Of a stretch of DNA of 64,000 bases, positions 1 through 13,500 are shown piece by piece (the stretch's first letter is position 1; each line of letters starts with the position of its first letter). Position numbers and translations under genes: made by a program. The notes under the pieces were generated by a model that ran no database searches, was not told the DNA's origin, and saw only the letters and a list, made by a program, of their open reading frames with translations. The DNA lies in the NCBI GenBank assembly GCA_037178855.1, contig JASJZC010000007.1, positions 8,122,001 through 8,186,000 of the forward strand, written 5' to 3'. Origin of the DNA: Oscheius sp. JU75 (taxonomy: Eukaryota; Nematoda; Chromadorea; Rhabditida; Rhabditidae).

Positions 1-1007
1 TATCTCAGGTGTGTCAGGCGGAAGTGACTCAGGAGCTGGGGCGCGAGATCGGGTCTGTCGAATGGTTTCAACCCAGATAGAGACCCTGTCTCTGAAACTT
101 CTTGTTGTATTTACAGAAGCACATCAATGTCATGTCAATCAGACCGTCCACTCTCAGTTATTATATTGCGAAGCTAGGTCTTTGTTTTGTAACAGCAGAT
201 ACGGATACGTTTTGTGGTGAGTCAGCATGTTTATGGAAAACTACCCGTAGTTTTTCAGGTCTAAAGGCTACATACATATGGTGCCGCGGAATGACAGCTC
301 GAAGAAAAGAAAGATTCTCACTTGCTTTTCATATAATATTGCACGAGGCAGTAGGCAGTCAAACAGGAGAAGAAAACCATGGCGACACCACTCACAGCAA
401 ATACAAGATTCATCTGAGCAGAACTCCAGTCCATCTGAAACGTAATAATTAGAAGAAAACATTAGAGATAAAGCCTCGGATAGGTATCAAGCACTGGAAC
501 AAAACAACCTTGTTTTCACCTTCGCAAAAGATGTTTTGTACAAACGGAACGTTGTTTCTTAGCAGACCGGATAATAAGTTTGAGCGCGGGGTATGGAGCA
601 ATCGAAGATTATCATGAATGCTCCTCCCCTTGGCACAAGACGTTCCTCGGACAGGTTGAAGCAAACAGGCAAGAAAGTTCAGGTACATGTGCTAACAACG
701 AGCTATTACTGTATATGTGCTGTCTAGGTGTGCAAAATGTGAGAGCGTGGGTGGTACTTGAGTCATTTGCAATCAAATAGCATTGAGCTAAGAAGATCTA
801 TCTTTTACAACTTTTGAAGTACTGTCGTCGTCGTCCCAGTCCACCTGCCAATGCACTACCATTTCAACATATTTTAGCTATCGTGTTATCTCAACCACCA
901 TATTACTCTGCTAATTAGAATTTGTGTTATTGATCTTGTCCCTCCGTGGCACTATCTGTTTCCTTGGTACAAGATGCACATAAGAGAAGTGTAGAAACGA
1001 ATACGTT
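1..1007. other. no supported gene at left edge
   Basis: Only short open frames without splice-phase support are seen. The right end is the 3' flank of the nuclear-receptor gene read from the - strand. Confidence 0.5.
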
Positions 1008-3039
1008 TTATTTCACAAGAACAAAGTCACCATTGTCTAGCTTAAGCAAATCTTGGACAAAATCTCCAAGTGGGACAATATTGAAGACGTTCATCATGTA
1101 CAATGACTCTAGCAAGTCATAGACGTGTTCCTGAACAAAGCTTTTCATAAAGTTAAAAGTGGAAACTTACAAAAACTGCATTGATGTAAAGTATCAACTC
1201 TCCTGTCCGAATAACGCCACTTCCTTCTTCTTTATCTTCTGCTAACTTAAACAGTGCTCGGATGATCAAGTTTCTCTGTTGGGTACAGATTCCTTGATCT
1301 TCTGGCAGAAACTTGTAGTAACCTGAGTTTTACTTGCGAACCTCTAGCTGATAATACTTACAAATATGCCATGAGACCAATGCCTTCAGCAGGGCAAATT
1401 CGGCAAACGATGGCTGCAACTGTTCCAACGGCAGAACCATACATGTCCACTGGTTTTTCATCGGTAAAACAATGGCTCTCAAAAGCGATAACGTTTTGAT
1501 CATCTTTAGTGGCTGTCCCAATCCGGCTTCTATTCTCATAAAATGGCAATGCCTTTCTACGTCTATCTTGAACCGAACCGTTCCTACAAGGAACTTTTCT
1601 GTTTGGAAAAGTTGTAATCTTCATCGAACACTTTTTCTCACATTTTCAGCAAATCTGATCTACTTGTTAACTTCACAAGCTGGAGCGTCATGGTTTCCCC
1701 CTACTCTTGACGACAAAAGACTGTTTGGGTAGTCCAGAGGAGGCTCAAAATGCCAGGAATCTTGCAATTTCAGGAATCTAATATAGGTCAAGGATTGTTA
1801 GCACTAAGAAAAACAAACTGAACCCACTTGTAACGTTGATACTCGTCTTCAGAGGCAAAGAATCCTTCCGCTTTTTTTATTTCTCCGTTCGGAGGCAATG
1901 GGTCCATCGGATAGTAGGCCGCATCCGACATGACCAACACCTTATTTTCCACTCCTATTCTTAGAGAGTAGTAAGCCATGCTGATCAAGGAGTCAACGGC
2001 TAGTGTGAACCGAAACAGCATGTCCTGTCGGATAGAGTGCAGCCAAAATAAAGAACGGTTACCTGATCTTGTGGTACAAGTTCTTCGTACCGGCTGAAAG
2101 TCCTGACATAATCGAAAACTATGGCAAACTCGCACTTTGAGTAGCCATCGTACGTCTTGTAGTCAAACTTTCTTAGATCACTCAATTCATACGGCTACAA
2201 AGTGAATAAAAGGTAACAACAGGTACAGAACTTACACAATCCCTTTTCAAGTGGATAATATCTTTAATCAGAGCATTGCTGAACGTGATCCGTCGTCGAT
2301 CAATCAGCGAAGACTCAATTCTGAGATAATGAGCGATAATTTCTTCTACACTATCAGCTGAAAACGAAATAAAGGTAGAAACAATACGATACTTACATTT
2401 GCTACATGAAGGTAGCTCTAGAGAGTCGAGAGGTGTTATTGGTTCGGCTATTTTCCGTTCGGACAATTTTCCTTTTGACTCGACTACTGAAAAGAGTTTG
2501 ATTTTTGTAAAGATACTGTTTCATACAATCACAACTGCGTACACCTGCATTAACTTTGAATTCAAAGTCAGCATGGTTTTTGAGAGCTAATGGATAGGGC
2601 CGAGCAGTAAGTCAAATTGATATCGTCATACACGAACAAAATGTCTGTGGAACTGTTTCTCTTGAAAATTTGCACGAACAGGCAACGGTTCTGCCTTGGA
2701 TGTACACAAAGATAAGTACTCACATTCTTCCAGCATTCCAACACGAATACACTTGCTGAGACGGCAGCGCTTACACATATACCGCTTTTCTGAAAATTGC
2801 TTTAATAAGAGAATAAATGCAAAAAGATTACCATGTGATATGCTACATGTTTCTTCCTTCTTGCACTGATATTTGATCTTTAGAGCCACAGTTCGTCGAA
2901 AAAACGCTGCACATGCCTGTAATTTATCGATTTTTCAATCAGCTAGGTCGCTCACCTTACATGATTTCACTCCAAAATGGTAGGATCGAGCAGTTGGAGC
3001 CTCACAAATACAACAGGGACTTATTTGACCAGCTCTCAT
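1008..3039 (-). CDS. nematode nuclear hormone receptor (supplementary NHR type), 435 aa
   Basis: Ligand-regulated or orphan transcription factor, expected in the nucleus. Ten exons (- strand order): 3039-2956, 2916-2832, 2789-2724, 2486-2397, 2357-2236, 2194-2063, 2024-1828, 1618-1362, 1322-1171, 1130-1008; 1308 nt, all phases consistent. The DNA-binding domain spans about residues 9-78. Finger 1 cysteines are 9, 12, 27 and 30, with P-box CKACAAFFRR at 27-36. Finger 2 cysteines are 46, 52, 62 and 65, with normal spacing. The ligand-binding domain follows from about residue 110, including the helix stretch FAEFALLKALVSWH. The ATG lies 8 nt behind a TTTCAG acceptor, suggesting trans-splicing. 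An AATAAA overlaps the stop codon. The acceptor of the 1618-1362 exon is weak and was chosen by frame. The nematode-type P-box shows the class, but which NHR this is cannot be said. Confidence 0.9.
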
Positions 3040-3717
3040 AGAAATAACTGAAAGAAATGAAATTTTTAATGAAACTGAGAGGGAAAGAGAAAGTGCGTGT
3101 GGCCAGCAAATGTGCGCTGCCCCAGAGTACAGCAAGTAGATTTGGTCGCCGACCGCTCGACACAGTGTCAGACAAGACTCTCGATGATTTTTGATTATAT
3201 TTGAGAATCAATAAGAGTGGGGCAGCTTAGAACAGATAAGATTGTTTGTTTTAGGTACTCGTCAGCTAGTCGTTTCAAGTTTTGTACTTTGAACTGGTTT
3301 TAGATGAGACGTATCAAGAAAAGGTCGTTCAAAACCTCATCTCCTCTGACTGATAACAAAAGACCGTGGAATGGATCCAATATTGTCGAAAATGGTCACA
3401 ACTCCAGCGTAGTTTCAAACTTTCAGGCGTTGTTTTCCACACAGATGCGCATCTAAGGTATAGTATGCACTTCTATTGCTGGGAAATGCGACGCAACAGT
3501 AACATGTATGTTAAGAAGTGCAAACAGTTTTCCCCGAGTAGGTGCGATAGCATTTTATAGGTACATTTAGAACCTTTGTGTTTTGCCAACCAAGATAAGT
3601 TTTCAGATATTAACAAAAACAGCACTCTTGAACAGTATTTCTATGTGTTTAGGTAATTTTCATCGCGATTTTCTTTCCCGATTGAAGCTTTATTAGAAAT
3701 CTTTGTTCACCAACTTT
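3040..3717. other. intergenic between nuclear receptor and thaumatin-like gene
   Basis: No coding exon recognised. It holds the 5' flank of the nuclear receptor and the 3' flank of the thaumatin-like gene. Confidence 0.5.
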
Positions 3718-4254
3718 TCACTCTTGCTTCTCGGTGTCAGGTTGGGTGCAAAAGCTGATAGTGATTCTCTGATTAGTTTTGGCTTCACGGGCCTGAAAAC
3801 AGACTATTACTCATTACCTCCCGTCTTACTTTGCTGCCGATTTCTTGGGGATATCTGATGCCATCAGCACAGTCCTTGTCTCCACACCAGATGGTTTCTC
3901 CCTTAATAGGCTCGATGGCCACGGGAATGTCGAATCCGTTGATGAGGTTGATAGCATAACGGGTGTTTCCATTGGGAAGACCTATTTCGAAGTCTACTTG
4001 GGTTACACCGTTCCACCCAGGTCTGAAGCTCATGGAACCATCATAGAATCCGTACAATCTCCTCTGTTGGGTTGGTACATTGACCAGAATCTTGGGAGCC
4101 TCGTAGTTAGAGGTCATGATAATCTGAAACCAGAGCTTTCCGAGACAATACCGGCACTTACGTCCATGTCTTGATTGCACCAGTTTCTGAAAAAGAGAGC
4201 TGCAACGGCATCGGCGGTAGAAAATCCAAGAAGTAAAAGGACTAGGACCTTCAT
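3718..4254 (-). CDS. small secreted thaumatin-like protein, 153 aa
   Basis: Three exons (- strand): 4254-4162, 4123-3830, 3792-3718; 462 nt. A hydrophobic N-terminus (MKVLVLLLLGFSTADA) is a signal peptide. The segment YAINLINGFDIPVAIEP followed by C-x4-C matches the core thaumatin pattern (S/N-L-V-D-G-F-N-L-P-M-x-V-x-P then paired cysteines). The upstream DFEIG matches the usual AEFTL position. At 153 residues it is shorter than typical thaumatin-like proteins (over 200) and has few cysteines, so it is divergent or minimal. Family role is carbohydrate or host-defence binding in plants and animals; its role here is inference. Unlike its neighbours it has a TATA box about 35 bp upstream of the ATG and no acceptor next to the ATG. 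It lies just 3' of an IgGFc-N gene on the same strand. Confidence 0.6.
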
Positions 4255-4288
4255 GTTCCAAGTGGAGTAAGTGTACCCAACGCCGTTG

Positions 4289-4295
4289 ATTTATA
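4289..4295 (-). promoter_or_regulatory. TATA box of thaumatin-like gene
   Basis: The - strand reads TATAAAT, 35 bp upstream of the ATG at 4254. No splice acceptor sits before that ATG, so a direct promoter with a very short leader is likely. Confidence 0.5.
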
Positions 4296-4766
4296 CGACT
4301 TTCTAATCTTGTCGTGCCGGTTCGAAGGTTTCTGGTCGAATATGAGTGACAGCATAGTAGTGTCCCTAAGAAACAAGTGACAATCAGTTAGATAACAGTA
4401 ACACGAAGCCTTATTGCAAAGATTTTCTTGAAGAAGACACGTATTAGGTACTTTCTTTCCAAGTCGTTGTCAAAGGTTCTGGGGGAACTTAAGGTTTGCA
4501 ACCTTAGCCATGGCTTGATTCGATCGGTTTGACTTGAGCTGGAATCTACAAACTAGTTATGTTTGTGATTTGATCTGTCTTAATCTCCAGGTATGCCTCC
4601 TTCCACTTTACTCTGCCACGAATAATGGGACGCATATTCTTGTACCCGAATATTCTCTCAATCCTTAAACTCTGTCGAAAATACAGTTCAATATACAGCA
4701 TTGTAGGCTTAAAAGTGCTCAAAAAGGCTTTATTGATACTTCTGTCACTCTCATTGCTTCTATCGT

Positions 4767-7340
4767 TTAGCAGTTGCCAGTAACTGAAACAGATAATCGT
4801 TTGGTAGCCAGCCCAACTCACTTGGTAGATTCATGGCAGGGTTGAAAGCATAGGATCTCAGCATTCCATATCCATATACAGTCACCCTAAAAGTGATAAG
4901 ATAAATGTCCGAGGCGTTCATAGATTTACGCAAAAGTAGCTCCAGGAGTGTTAGCTTGCACGCGGTGGTTCTTATCGTCTCCAATCTTCAACGGGAAGTC
5001 GAAGAAGTAGTAGTTACTTGCTCCCATTCTTAACTTTGCGTCTTATACATAAGTTTTAGAGCTACCTTGTGTAGAGAAGACCGTTAGCGACGTAACCATC
5101 GACTGCGATTGAACCAATGTTATCGAGAGTGGTCACAACTCGGGCGAAGTGAACCATGTTCTGGGCCTCATCTGCAGATAGGGCAGTACTGAAAGCCATA
5201 CAGTGCCTTGTTATAAAAGGAACCTACGCAAAGAGAACGGGTCCGCCCGTGAACATGCTAGGACCTGGAACATGGGCGAAAAACGGAGCTCCCTGATCTT
5301 TTGAGTTTATGGTTCCGGACTAAATATACTCATTCAAAGTTGCTTGCGATTTTTTTACTCCAACAACATAGATAGGATAGTTGGCTGTGAGATAAATTCC
5401 TCGCATTATCTTCATAATGAGAAAGTATCCAGAGTTGAGAGTGTAGAACGGGTATCCATCAGCGGAAATAATCGTATTGTTTGTCTGTAATGGTTTGCTT
5501 TGGTCACAAGAGTCGTTCAGCAAGAGATTAGTTTACTCTATCTCTTCTTTTGCATTTCACACGTTTTGTATCGGTTTGACGCTGGTCATGCGCGCTGTTA
5601 CAACAGCTATCCCCACCATCAACCAATCCATGACAAATCAGCTGCCAGACAAAGTCTGTATCAAATCAGATTTGAGCCAGGGCTCTCTCCCGTACCGTCT
5701 TAGCGAGGGAAATGAATCTATCTCTTTCCGTGTTATATCTAAAGAAAGTGCAGGTGCAGCATTGACAGGAACAATTTTCTCATCATCGAAATTTTGAAAC
5801 AAACAAATGACTACTTCAAACTTACTGTTCCGTAAATCATAATCTCTCCGGCATCTTCAGGCAGAAATTTGTAGTAGGGGTAAGCAACGTCGAAGGCAGA
5901 AGATGGGTAGAGCATAAGTGCCTGAAAAACCCCGATGATCAGCCTTGTTGTTTCTACCTCATGACTGCAAGAAATCTGCGGAACATTGTAGTAGCCGTAA
6001 CCGCAGACAGCTCCTGAAATCACGGCCACCGGTTTGTTGGATGTAATGCCGACTGAGGATGCTGGTCGAATTGTGACAATGTTGTATGACTCTCCCTTAT
6101 TGAGGTTAGCGGAACCTAGCAGGAGACCAGCGTATGTCACCTGTGTTAATGTTTCTTGCATTACTAAACGTTTAATTTACCGTTGTATTGTCCTGGGTAG
6201 CAATGATGCTGATAATGTTTGTTGACTGTGGGGAGTCTGTGATGCGAGCAGACTCATCGACCACAGCCATATATTTTGTTCCCAACTGACACACCTAAAA
6301 TCATTATTGAGTTTTGATCCGACACATTACCCTACCGGCAGGACGGCAAACTTGTCTTCTCCACTGCCATCAGTTAGCTGATTGGTGGCTACGAGCTTGA
6401 TAGGGTTATCAGACGACACCCAGATCGCTTTGTTTTCTTAACCAAGACTTGAAAAAGACGAATTTGTATACCTTTCTTGTAACCTTGTGTTCCCAAAAGT
6501 CCAGTACTCTGGGTGTCCATGTAGTCAACTTGGATCGAGGCAGGTGTGATGTTGAACTGTAAATGTAGACTAAGAAACCAGTGAGCTGATAGAGTATATC
6601 TCTGCTCCCATTGTCATTCAACGGTCAGGTCCTTGACGGTAAGGAGAATGCAGTGAATAACGACTTCCAAACTCAACTATATTATGTAAGCGTTTTTAAT
6701 ACAGCTTTTTTTTGAAGCGCTTTTGACTTTCTTAATGTTGGTCTGTGTGCCTACCGGAAGGAAAGAGACTTCTTTACGATCGTAGATAGGCCCTTAAGGG
6801 CTGGACGGCAGTTCTGACTAACCCTCACGACTTCCTACTCAAAACCTTTCATTCAGTTCAAGAGGTTCAATCATGGCTTCAAACATTGTTACAGAGTGAT
6901 GCGTGAAACATAAAATGTCGCTGTCGTTGTTTTTCGGTAAGATTCAAGAAAGGGTTGGGTTTTCTGTACATTCTCTCCACACTTACATAATGTGACGTGT
7001 TTGGTGGGACAGTAACAGTCTGATTGTTGAATCCGGGGAAGAGTGAGTAGATGGTGGCGGTCGCAACTCCAGCACCGGGATTAGTGATGGTCACTAGAAG
7101 ATTCTCAGTGTAGGACTGGTCGTTGGCACTCAGATGACTGTTGAGGAACGAAAACACGAAGAGAGTTCCGACAGCCATTCCAGAAGCGTCGCTTGAAATG
7201 GGAACTGACGGCTTTGACATTACAGCCTTCTTCAATAGACCGTGCGGGTTCCGGGCGTCGTTGAAATGAACAGCCTCATATTCGAAATTCTTCTCTGCGA
7301 ATACACCTGCGATGAAAAGAAGTAGGAATAAGGGAGCCAT
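4767..7340 (-). CDS. secreted IgGFc-binding protein N-terminal domain protein, copy A, 481 aa
   Basis: Twelve exons (- strand): 7340-6987, 6556-6472, 6427-6336, 6294-6181, 6140-5958, 5921-5826, 5484-5359, 5319-5228, 5188-5066, 5028-4930, 4886-4822, 4783-4767; 1446 nt. Signal peptide MAPLFLLLFIAGVFA. Domain signatures in order: GTLFVFSFLNSHL (40s-60s), AIWVSSDNPIKLVATNQ, KFAVLPVCQLGTKYMAV, IIATQDNTTVT, then SNKPVAVISGAVCGYG and the ISCSHEALMLYP segment. This is the layout of the IgGFc-binding protein N domain found at the start of vertebrate FCGBP, here as a stand-alone secreted protein without VWD repeats. The ATG lies 4 nt behind TTCAG. Exon structure and phases match copy B almost exon for exon, down to a tiny last exon of 17 nt. 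Substrate or partner unknown. Confidence 0.8.
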
Positions 7341-9305
7341 TGTCCTGAATCCAAGGTGTGGCGCTAGTAGCACTCCTTATCCATTCGTCTTTTAAAGTCG
7401 TAAACTTGATAAAATGCTCGTTAAACAGGCAGTAACAATGCTGCTCTATGTTGCACATTTATTGCATTTCGGTTTTTTGTCAGCAATACATTTGGACTGA
7501 GAGAATGAATTGTGACATTTCCGTTGCTCTTAGCAATTCTCAGAGAGAGCAACCTTGTCTGCATGATGCAATAACTAAATTCAGCAGAACCTGTTAATAT
7601 AAAAAAGTGCTAAATATTGCAGATATGAATACCAAAAAAATGGATTAGAAGGCAGACGATCTTTACTCCTAGAAAGAACGTTTAAAGCTTCTCAGTTCAA
7701 AACCCAATATCGGGATCGCATTAAACTTAAGTACCAGAAGTTGGCAAAAATCATCTTTTCGGAGCGCTCCCCGCTCAGCGATAAAGAAGCTGTGAAAAAT
7801 CGGACCTCGACTGAGAATACAGTTTATCAAGGGCTACAAAACGGCGCTTACGGTTTTTCAGAAATCTGCCGGAATGCGCGCTTTCCGAGAGTTAAACAGC
7901 GTTTTTGCTTTTTAAATTTCACCTTTTTGACAGATCCTCAAAATTTTTGGCTTTTGACCTCCCTTAATCTCTATACATAGTTGAATACAGCTAATTTTGG
8001 CTACCAGCTCGCCTTTAGGTGGCTGGTAGCGTGGCGTCCTTTTCGAAATTTTTTGAAAATCTCTAACTTATTTTCCCCCTCCATTTTGTTTTCTCCATTT
8101 TCACAAGCTCTGACTATTACTCAACACTTACACGGAAAACATATGTTTTCAGGGGGCTTGCATGCCTTTTTTTTAATTATCTCTGGTAGAAGAACAAAGG
8201 AGGCGACGACATGTTCAATTTTCAGAAGGATTGTTTAAATATCCTGACAAGTACATCTACAAATGGGCTCATAAGGAGTACGTTCAACTAAAAGGTGAGT
8301 CCTCGCTACATTTGTGTCATCATTTTATTTTCAGGTATTATGTCGCCATATACCTAATTCATTTTTCTTTGATAAAGGAAGAGATGGGTGAAGATAAAGA
8401 CAAACTTACTCAAACTCTGGTTCGGACTACCTGAAAAAAAAACGTCACTTCTGCCATTACACCGCAATTTTTCATAATTTTCGAAACTTTTGATGTCCGG
8501 CACGCTGCAGTGGCAAGTTAAAGGAACACTAGCATTGCGGTTGAACGAGCGAGCCGTCCAGGCGTTCTGAAAATTTGCTGGAAACATAACTTTCCTGTAT
8601 TCTATGCTCATTTTGCATGTTCCGCTAAGTTAATCCTATGGTTTCGGGCTCTACATGTGTATATTCGACTCAGTGTTAAAAAAGATGCGTCTAGTTTGGC
8701 GGCAGGAATAAGGAGAATTAAAGTTGCTGTAAAAGAGACAAAGCACTAACTCCCTCATTTTGTTCATTTTTGTCGATATTTGTCGTGTCGACCTAATAGA
8801 GGTATATTTGGACGTCTCCTGTTTTATTTGCTCATTTCCATGTCTTTTTCGTCAGAGTTACGGATTAAACTCATAATTTTCAGGGGCTTTGCATGCCCTT
8901 TTCATTCCTCTGGACATTTTGGATGAAGTTTGAGGGATCTGTCTGTCTTCAACATCTGATTTCTAGCAGGTTTAGCTCGACCGTCATGTCCTAATTCCGT
9001 TTTCAAGTAGGTATCAAAGTATGCTCAAAGTATTCATAACAAATTTCAGATCTTTCACGATGACATGAATTAGCTTTAGGATTAAAGGCCTTTACATCAT
9101 GTCCTAAAACTAGTGGAATATGTAAGGATTTTACTGTTTATGAGTTCGACAGCCGACATCAAGACTTAGAATTGTTTAAATTGCTATCACACTCCATTAT
9201 TGTTAAATCTATTATTGCGATCAAGTTGTCTAAACACATTGTTTCAGCTCGGCAACACGTTTTGATCGAGAAATGCTATTTCTTCATTGATCTGTTGATA
9301 GAAAT
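7341..9305. other. repeat-rich intergenic region
   Basis: No gene supported. A motif resembling TTTTCAGGGG(G)CTTGCATGCC occurs twice on the + strand, near 8147-8170 and 8877-8901, each followed by a T-rich tract, which suggests copies of a dispersed repeat. Open frames at 7741-8434 show no domain or splice support. Confidence 0.45.
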
Positions 9306-9556
9306 GATCTTTTCGGCGTAATCCCATAACTGAAAAACGCGATAGGGCAGGAAAAGTCAACGTTAGCTGGCCAACCCAGATCAGCATTGTATGCATACGA
9401 GCAGTAATGACAATATTCATAGATGGCGACGTGTAACGATTAAAAACATGTAAAAAGGGTGTGAACTACAAGAGTTTCACCCCAAATTATTTGAAGAAAC
9501 AGTGAATTTTCCTCTTGGGACTGAACGTCACCAAAGTAGTCAGTACTGACACCTCG
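9306..9556 (-). pseudogene. decayed 3' fragment of an IgGFc-N gene
   Basis: Read on the - strand, 9556-9500 resembles the third-last exon of copy B, and 9430-9306 resembles its last two exons with the intron between them. The donor at the internal intron has changed (CT where copy B has GT), and the stretch between the pieces carries a reading-frame break. No upstream exons are visible between 9600 and 10500. It is a remnant of a third tandem copy, closer to copy B than to copy A. Confidence 0.75.
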
Positions 9557-10564
9557 TTTGAAAATCAAGACGATAGGCATTGTAACACTTTTCGTTTGAC
9601 GATGAAAACACACTAACTGCGATTTTTTCATGATGGACTGAGCACTATAGTCTCGTTGATGAGTTTTTCATTAATTCATTTCCTGTCGCAATATCTGCAT
9701 CAATACCTCATACCTCAATAGTATAGGTTGAGCCGGATAGCCGGTGCAAAAAGTGTATTGGCAAGATCTTCTTCCTGTTTAGGCTGTTTTAGACCGGACT
9801 CGGTGCAAACAAAAAACAGTTCAGCAGGTCATTTCGGCCAAGTTTTCGTTACCTTAGTATACCAAGAAAGTTTCTATTTGCTACTCTGGTTGCGCCAACC
9901 CCTAGTTTTTTCCGCTTATGCAACAGTTCATCAATAAGAAAAGCCTTTTCCTCAGTATTCCTCCCCTCTTAGTTTCTTACAAAGGTTTATAACTTTAGAT
10001 TATCTGTTTCGCATAGTGTCCTTTACACCACCAAAGTTTTCTTTGAGTGCTTTCTTACATTTGCCTATGTCTGCAACAATAAACACCATTTATTTCAGGG
10101 GTTATACATAACCTTTCTATTTTTGACAGCTTTGGAAGAAGAGGTCTTCAAAACGTAGCTCTGCTCATCACAGCATTTTGGCTAAACATGCAAGGGCTTT
10201 GGCAAGATGATTAATTTGGTGCGTGTGCACAACAGCTTTTTTGCCCAACAGCTTGAAGCTAAACACGTTGAGGTGTAATGGGACCACATTTCATCCGATG
10301 AAAAGAATAAGGCAGCTTTAAGGTAAAATTTTTTGTTTCTGCTCTTGATAATTTGTATTCAGCTCCATGAAATACACGAAGAGTATTTTTTAAGGGCTCG
10401 TTGCAGCAAGACATGGAGAACAGATTGCTAGAGGAGACGAGCCGTGGTTTTTTCGTAGAAAATTGCTAACTATGGTCATCTCTCTCAATTTTTGTTATAC
10501 CAAAATTAAAGTGAAAAAATACAACTTCTCTGTTTATTCCACTCAAAATGACACTGTAGATCTT

Positions 10565-13500
10565 TCAGCATATTCCCGTAACTGAAAAGACGATTAAGGG
10601 CTGGTAAAGCTAAACTTACCTGGCAAATCGAGACCAGCATTATAAGCATAAGAGCGGTATTGGCCATATCCATAGACGGTAACACTGAGAACATGGAATG
10701 AATACAAAATCGTATGACTTACGAGAACTTAGCACTTGAAAGGGCCGAGGAGACGGTGTATTGTCCTCTTGGAACTTGAACATCAACAAAGTAATAAGTA
10801 CTGACTCCCATTCTGAAAACCAGATCCGAGGGTTATAAATTTCTACATTGTGCTTGGTAAATCCTGACGTCTGAGAATCTGGAAACCTGCCACCACATTT
10901 GGCCCTCCCGGGAGTTTAAACCTTCGTTGTGAAACTGGTGTCAATAATGCTAGCCACTCCGCTACGCAGGCTGTATACAACCTTGCACAAAACCAAAAAG
11001 ACTAGAGGCTTTGCTTTTCTTTTGCTGGCCGTCTAGTACGGACAAATCACAAGAGCTGATCGTTAACCTTGGTCGCGTCGGAACTAAATCGTGGACAGTG
11101 GATTGATACTCAACTATCTATAGTCCATTTTCAACGAAGAGCGGCAGTTTAGAAACTGTGGCTCTTCCCGCCAAAGGCTCCTGTCACGAATTTTAAAAAA
11201 TCAGCGCAATATGTTCGAGGTTTCGCTATTTCAGCCTATTTGTTACCGCTTTTTCTATTCTGACCTTAAAATCGAATTCGGTTATCAAGAAAACCTTCTT
11301 GCGATTTCAGCCAATTTAGCAAAAAAACTACGTAAAATACGTCACAAAAGCGTGAAACTTAAAACCGAGGGCTCAGCTTCCCTTTTTTGGCCAATTTGCA
11401 CGTTTTTCTTCTATTTTTCTCCAAATTTGTTATCAGGTAGGTTAACGCATGCCTAGAAAATCGATTACATGATCAGAATCCCGGAAAAGTGAAAAATGGT
11501 GAAAATTTGGAAATTCCTCTTTCGCGCGCAAACACTGGGCGGCAAGCATTCAAATTTAGGTGCCACTCTTCGTTGAAAACAGACTATACACTAATCGGCC
11601 ATGAAGAAATAACGGATAACCACAAAGAAGATCTCTCGTGCTTGTATAGTTGATGTTTTCGACATACAATTACTATTTCAATAGACAGTAAAATGCGCAC
11701 AAAAGTTATACCTTCGGTAAAGCAGTCCATTCGGCTGAACAGTTGTTCCTTTGGCAAAGTTTTGGACAATAAGAGAACCGATGTTGTTCAGGTCAGTAAC
11801 CACACGGACATAATGAACCATGTTATCAGTTTCATCTTGAGTATAACCAGTCCTGAAATTGCAGTAGCGTTTACGAAAGAAGGAAAAGCCAACGCAAAAG
11901 TGACTGGTCCCGAAGTGAAAAGGTTTGGTGGAGTGACGTGAGCCAAAAATGGGGCTCCTTGATCTTGAGCATTGACATTTCCGAACTGAAATTAGCTAAA
12001 CTTTTCAAATAATTCGAACCTGAGCAGTATAGATAGGCTTGTCAGTAGAGATGAAAACTCCGGGATCGACGGTAACGACTAAGTACACCTCAGGATCGAA
12101 CAGTCCAACAACTTCCTGGTCTCCTTTCAATGTAGTTTTGTTTTGCTGAAAGAGTCCCATACTTTATGTCAAAGTCTACTTTTCTGTCTCTCTATCATGT
12201 TTCTTTAGGTCAAAAACTGTTCAAGTAGGAACAGGAGTGGTTTTATATGGTAGTGGACTGATCATGAAAAAGGCTTACTGTAAAGAAGATGATGATGTCT
12301 CCTCTGCTTTCCGGCACATACTTGAATACTGGGTATTCGGTTCCGAAATCAACTAAAGGATACAGCATAAGAGCCTGAAAAGATAGCTTTATATGTTTCT
12401 TTTTGTAAACTGGCCTCGTGACTGCAATGGATCGGATTGTCCTCAAAACCATAACCACAAACAGCTCCAGAGATTACGGCAACTGGCTTGTTCGCCTGGA
12501 TGTACAAGGAATTGATCAGAGCCTTGACTGCAACTGACACCTGCTCACCAGCATTGATAGTGACCACCTGCGCAACCAAAGGTGACATATCAACCTAAAA
12601 CAAAGTGTTTGTTAGTGTTAGTCTCGTACAGCGGTGTTGTCTTGAGTAGCAATGACAGTGATGATGTTAGTTGCCTGATCCGTAGAGCTACCGGCAGATT
12701 CATCAACCACAGCGATGTAACTTGTTCCAAGCTGGCAAATCTAAAGCAAATTTTGGATCTTTCAACGAGGGGCACTCACAGGAAGGACGGCAAATGCATC
12801 TTCACTGCTGGAATCTGACAGTTGGTTTGTGGCAACGAGTTTGATCGGCAGGTTTGAAGTGACATAGATGGACTTGGTATCTCAAATAGAAGCTTACGGA
12901 TTTGTCTTTTGTGGCGATGATAGGCATTTCTTCAGAAAGAAACTAATGTTTTGCCTAAAGCAAATATTGAACAGTCAGCGAGAAGGAATGCGATCAATCA
13001 ATAAGCTCACTTCCGTTACTTTAGTCTATCCGCAAACGATAACGTTCCAAAACAGCTATGGCGTTGAATGAGTGACAAAAAAGCACTGTGTTAGTTATCA
13101 AACAGTTTGTAACAAGTCCAATTGGGTCCTATAAGAGCAGAAGCTTCTTGCTACTTCTTTGGCGTCTTTTCTGTTCTGGGAAGCACCAACTTCACATATT
13201 GGCTTATGAAATGCGAAAAAGGTGTGTCTCATCTTCTTTCACTCACCCTTGAATGCATAGCCCACGTTCTTATCCATGTAGTCTACTTGAATGCTAGCAG
13301 GGAAGATTTGAATCTCAAGCAATATATAGGGCATCATACTTTAGTTAACATACAACTTGTGATGTCTTTGGAGGAACCGTAACATTCGTAGTGTTGAATC
13401 CTTCGTATTTGGAAGTGATAGAGACTTGGGCAACGCTTGCAGAGGGATTCGTGATAGTGACAAAAAGATTCTCAGTAAAGGAAGAGTCATTGGGAAACAA

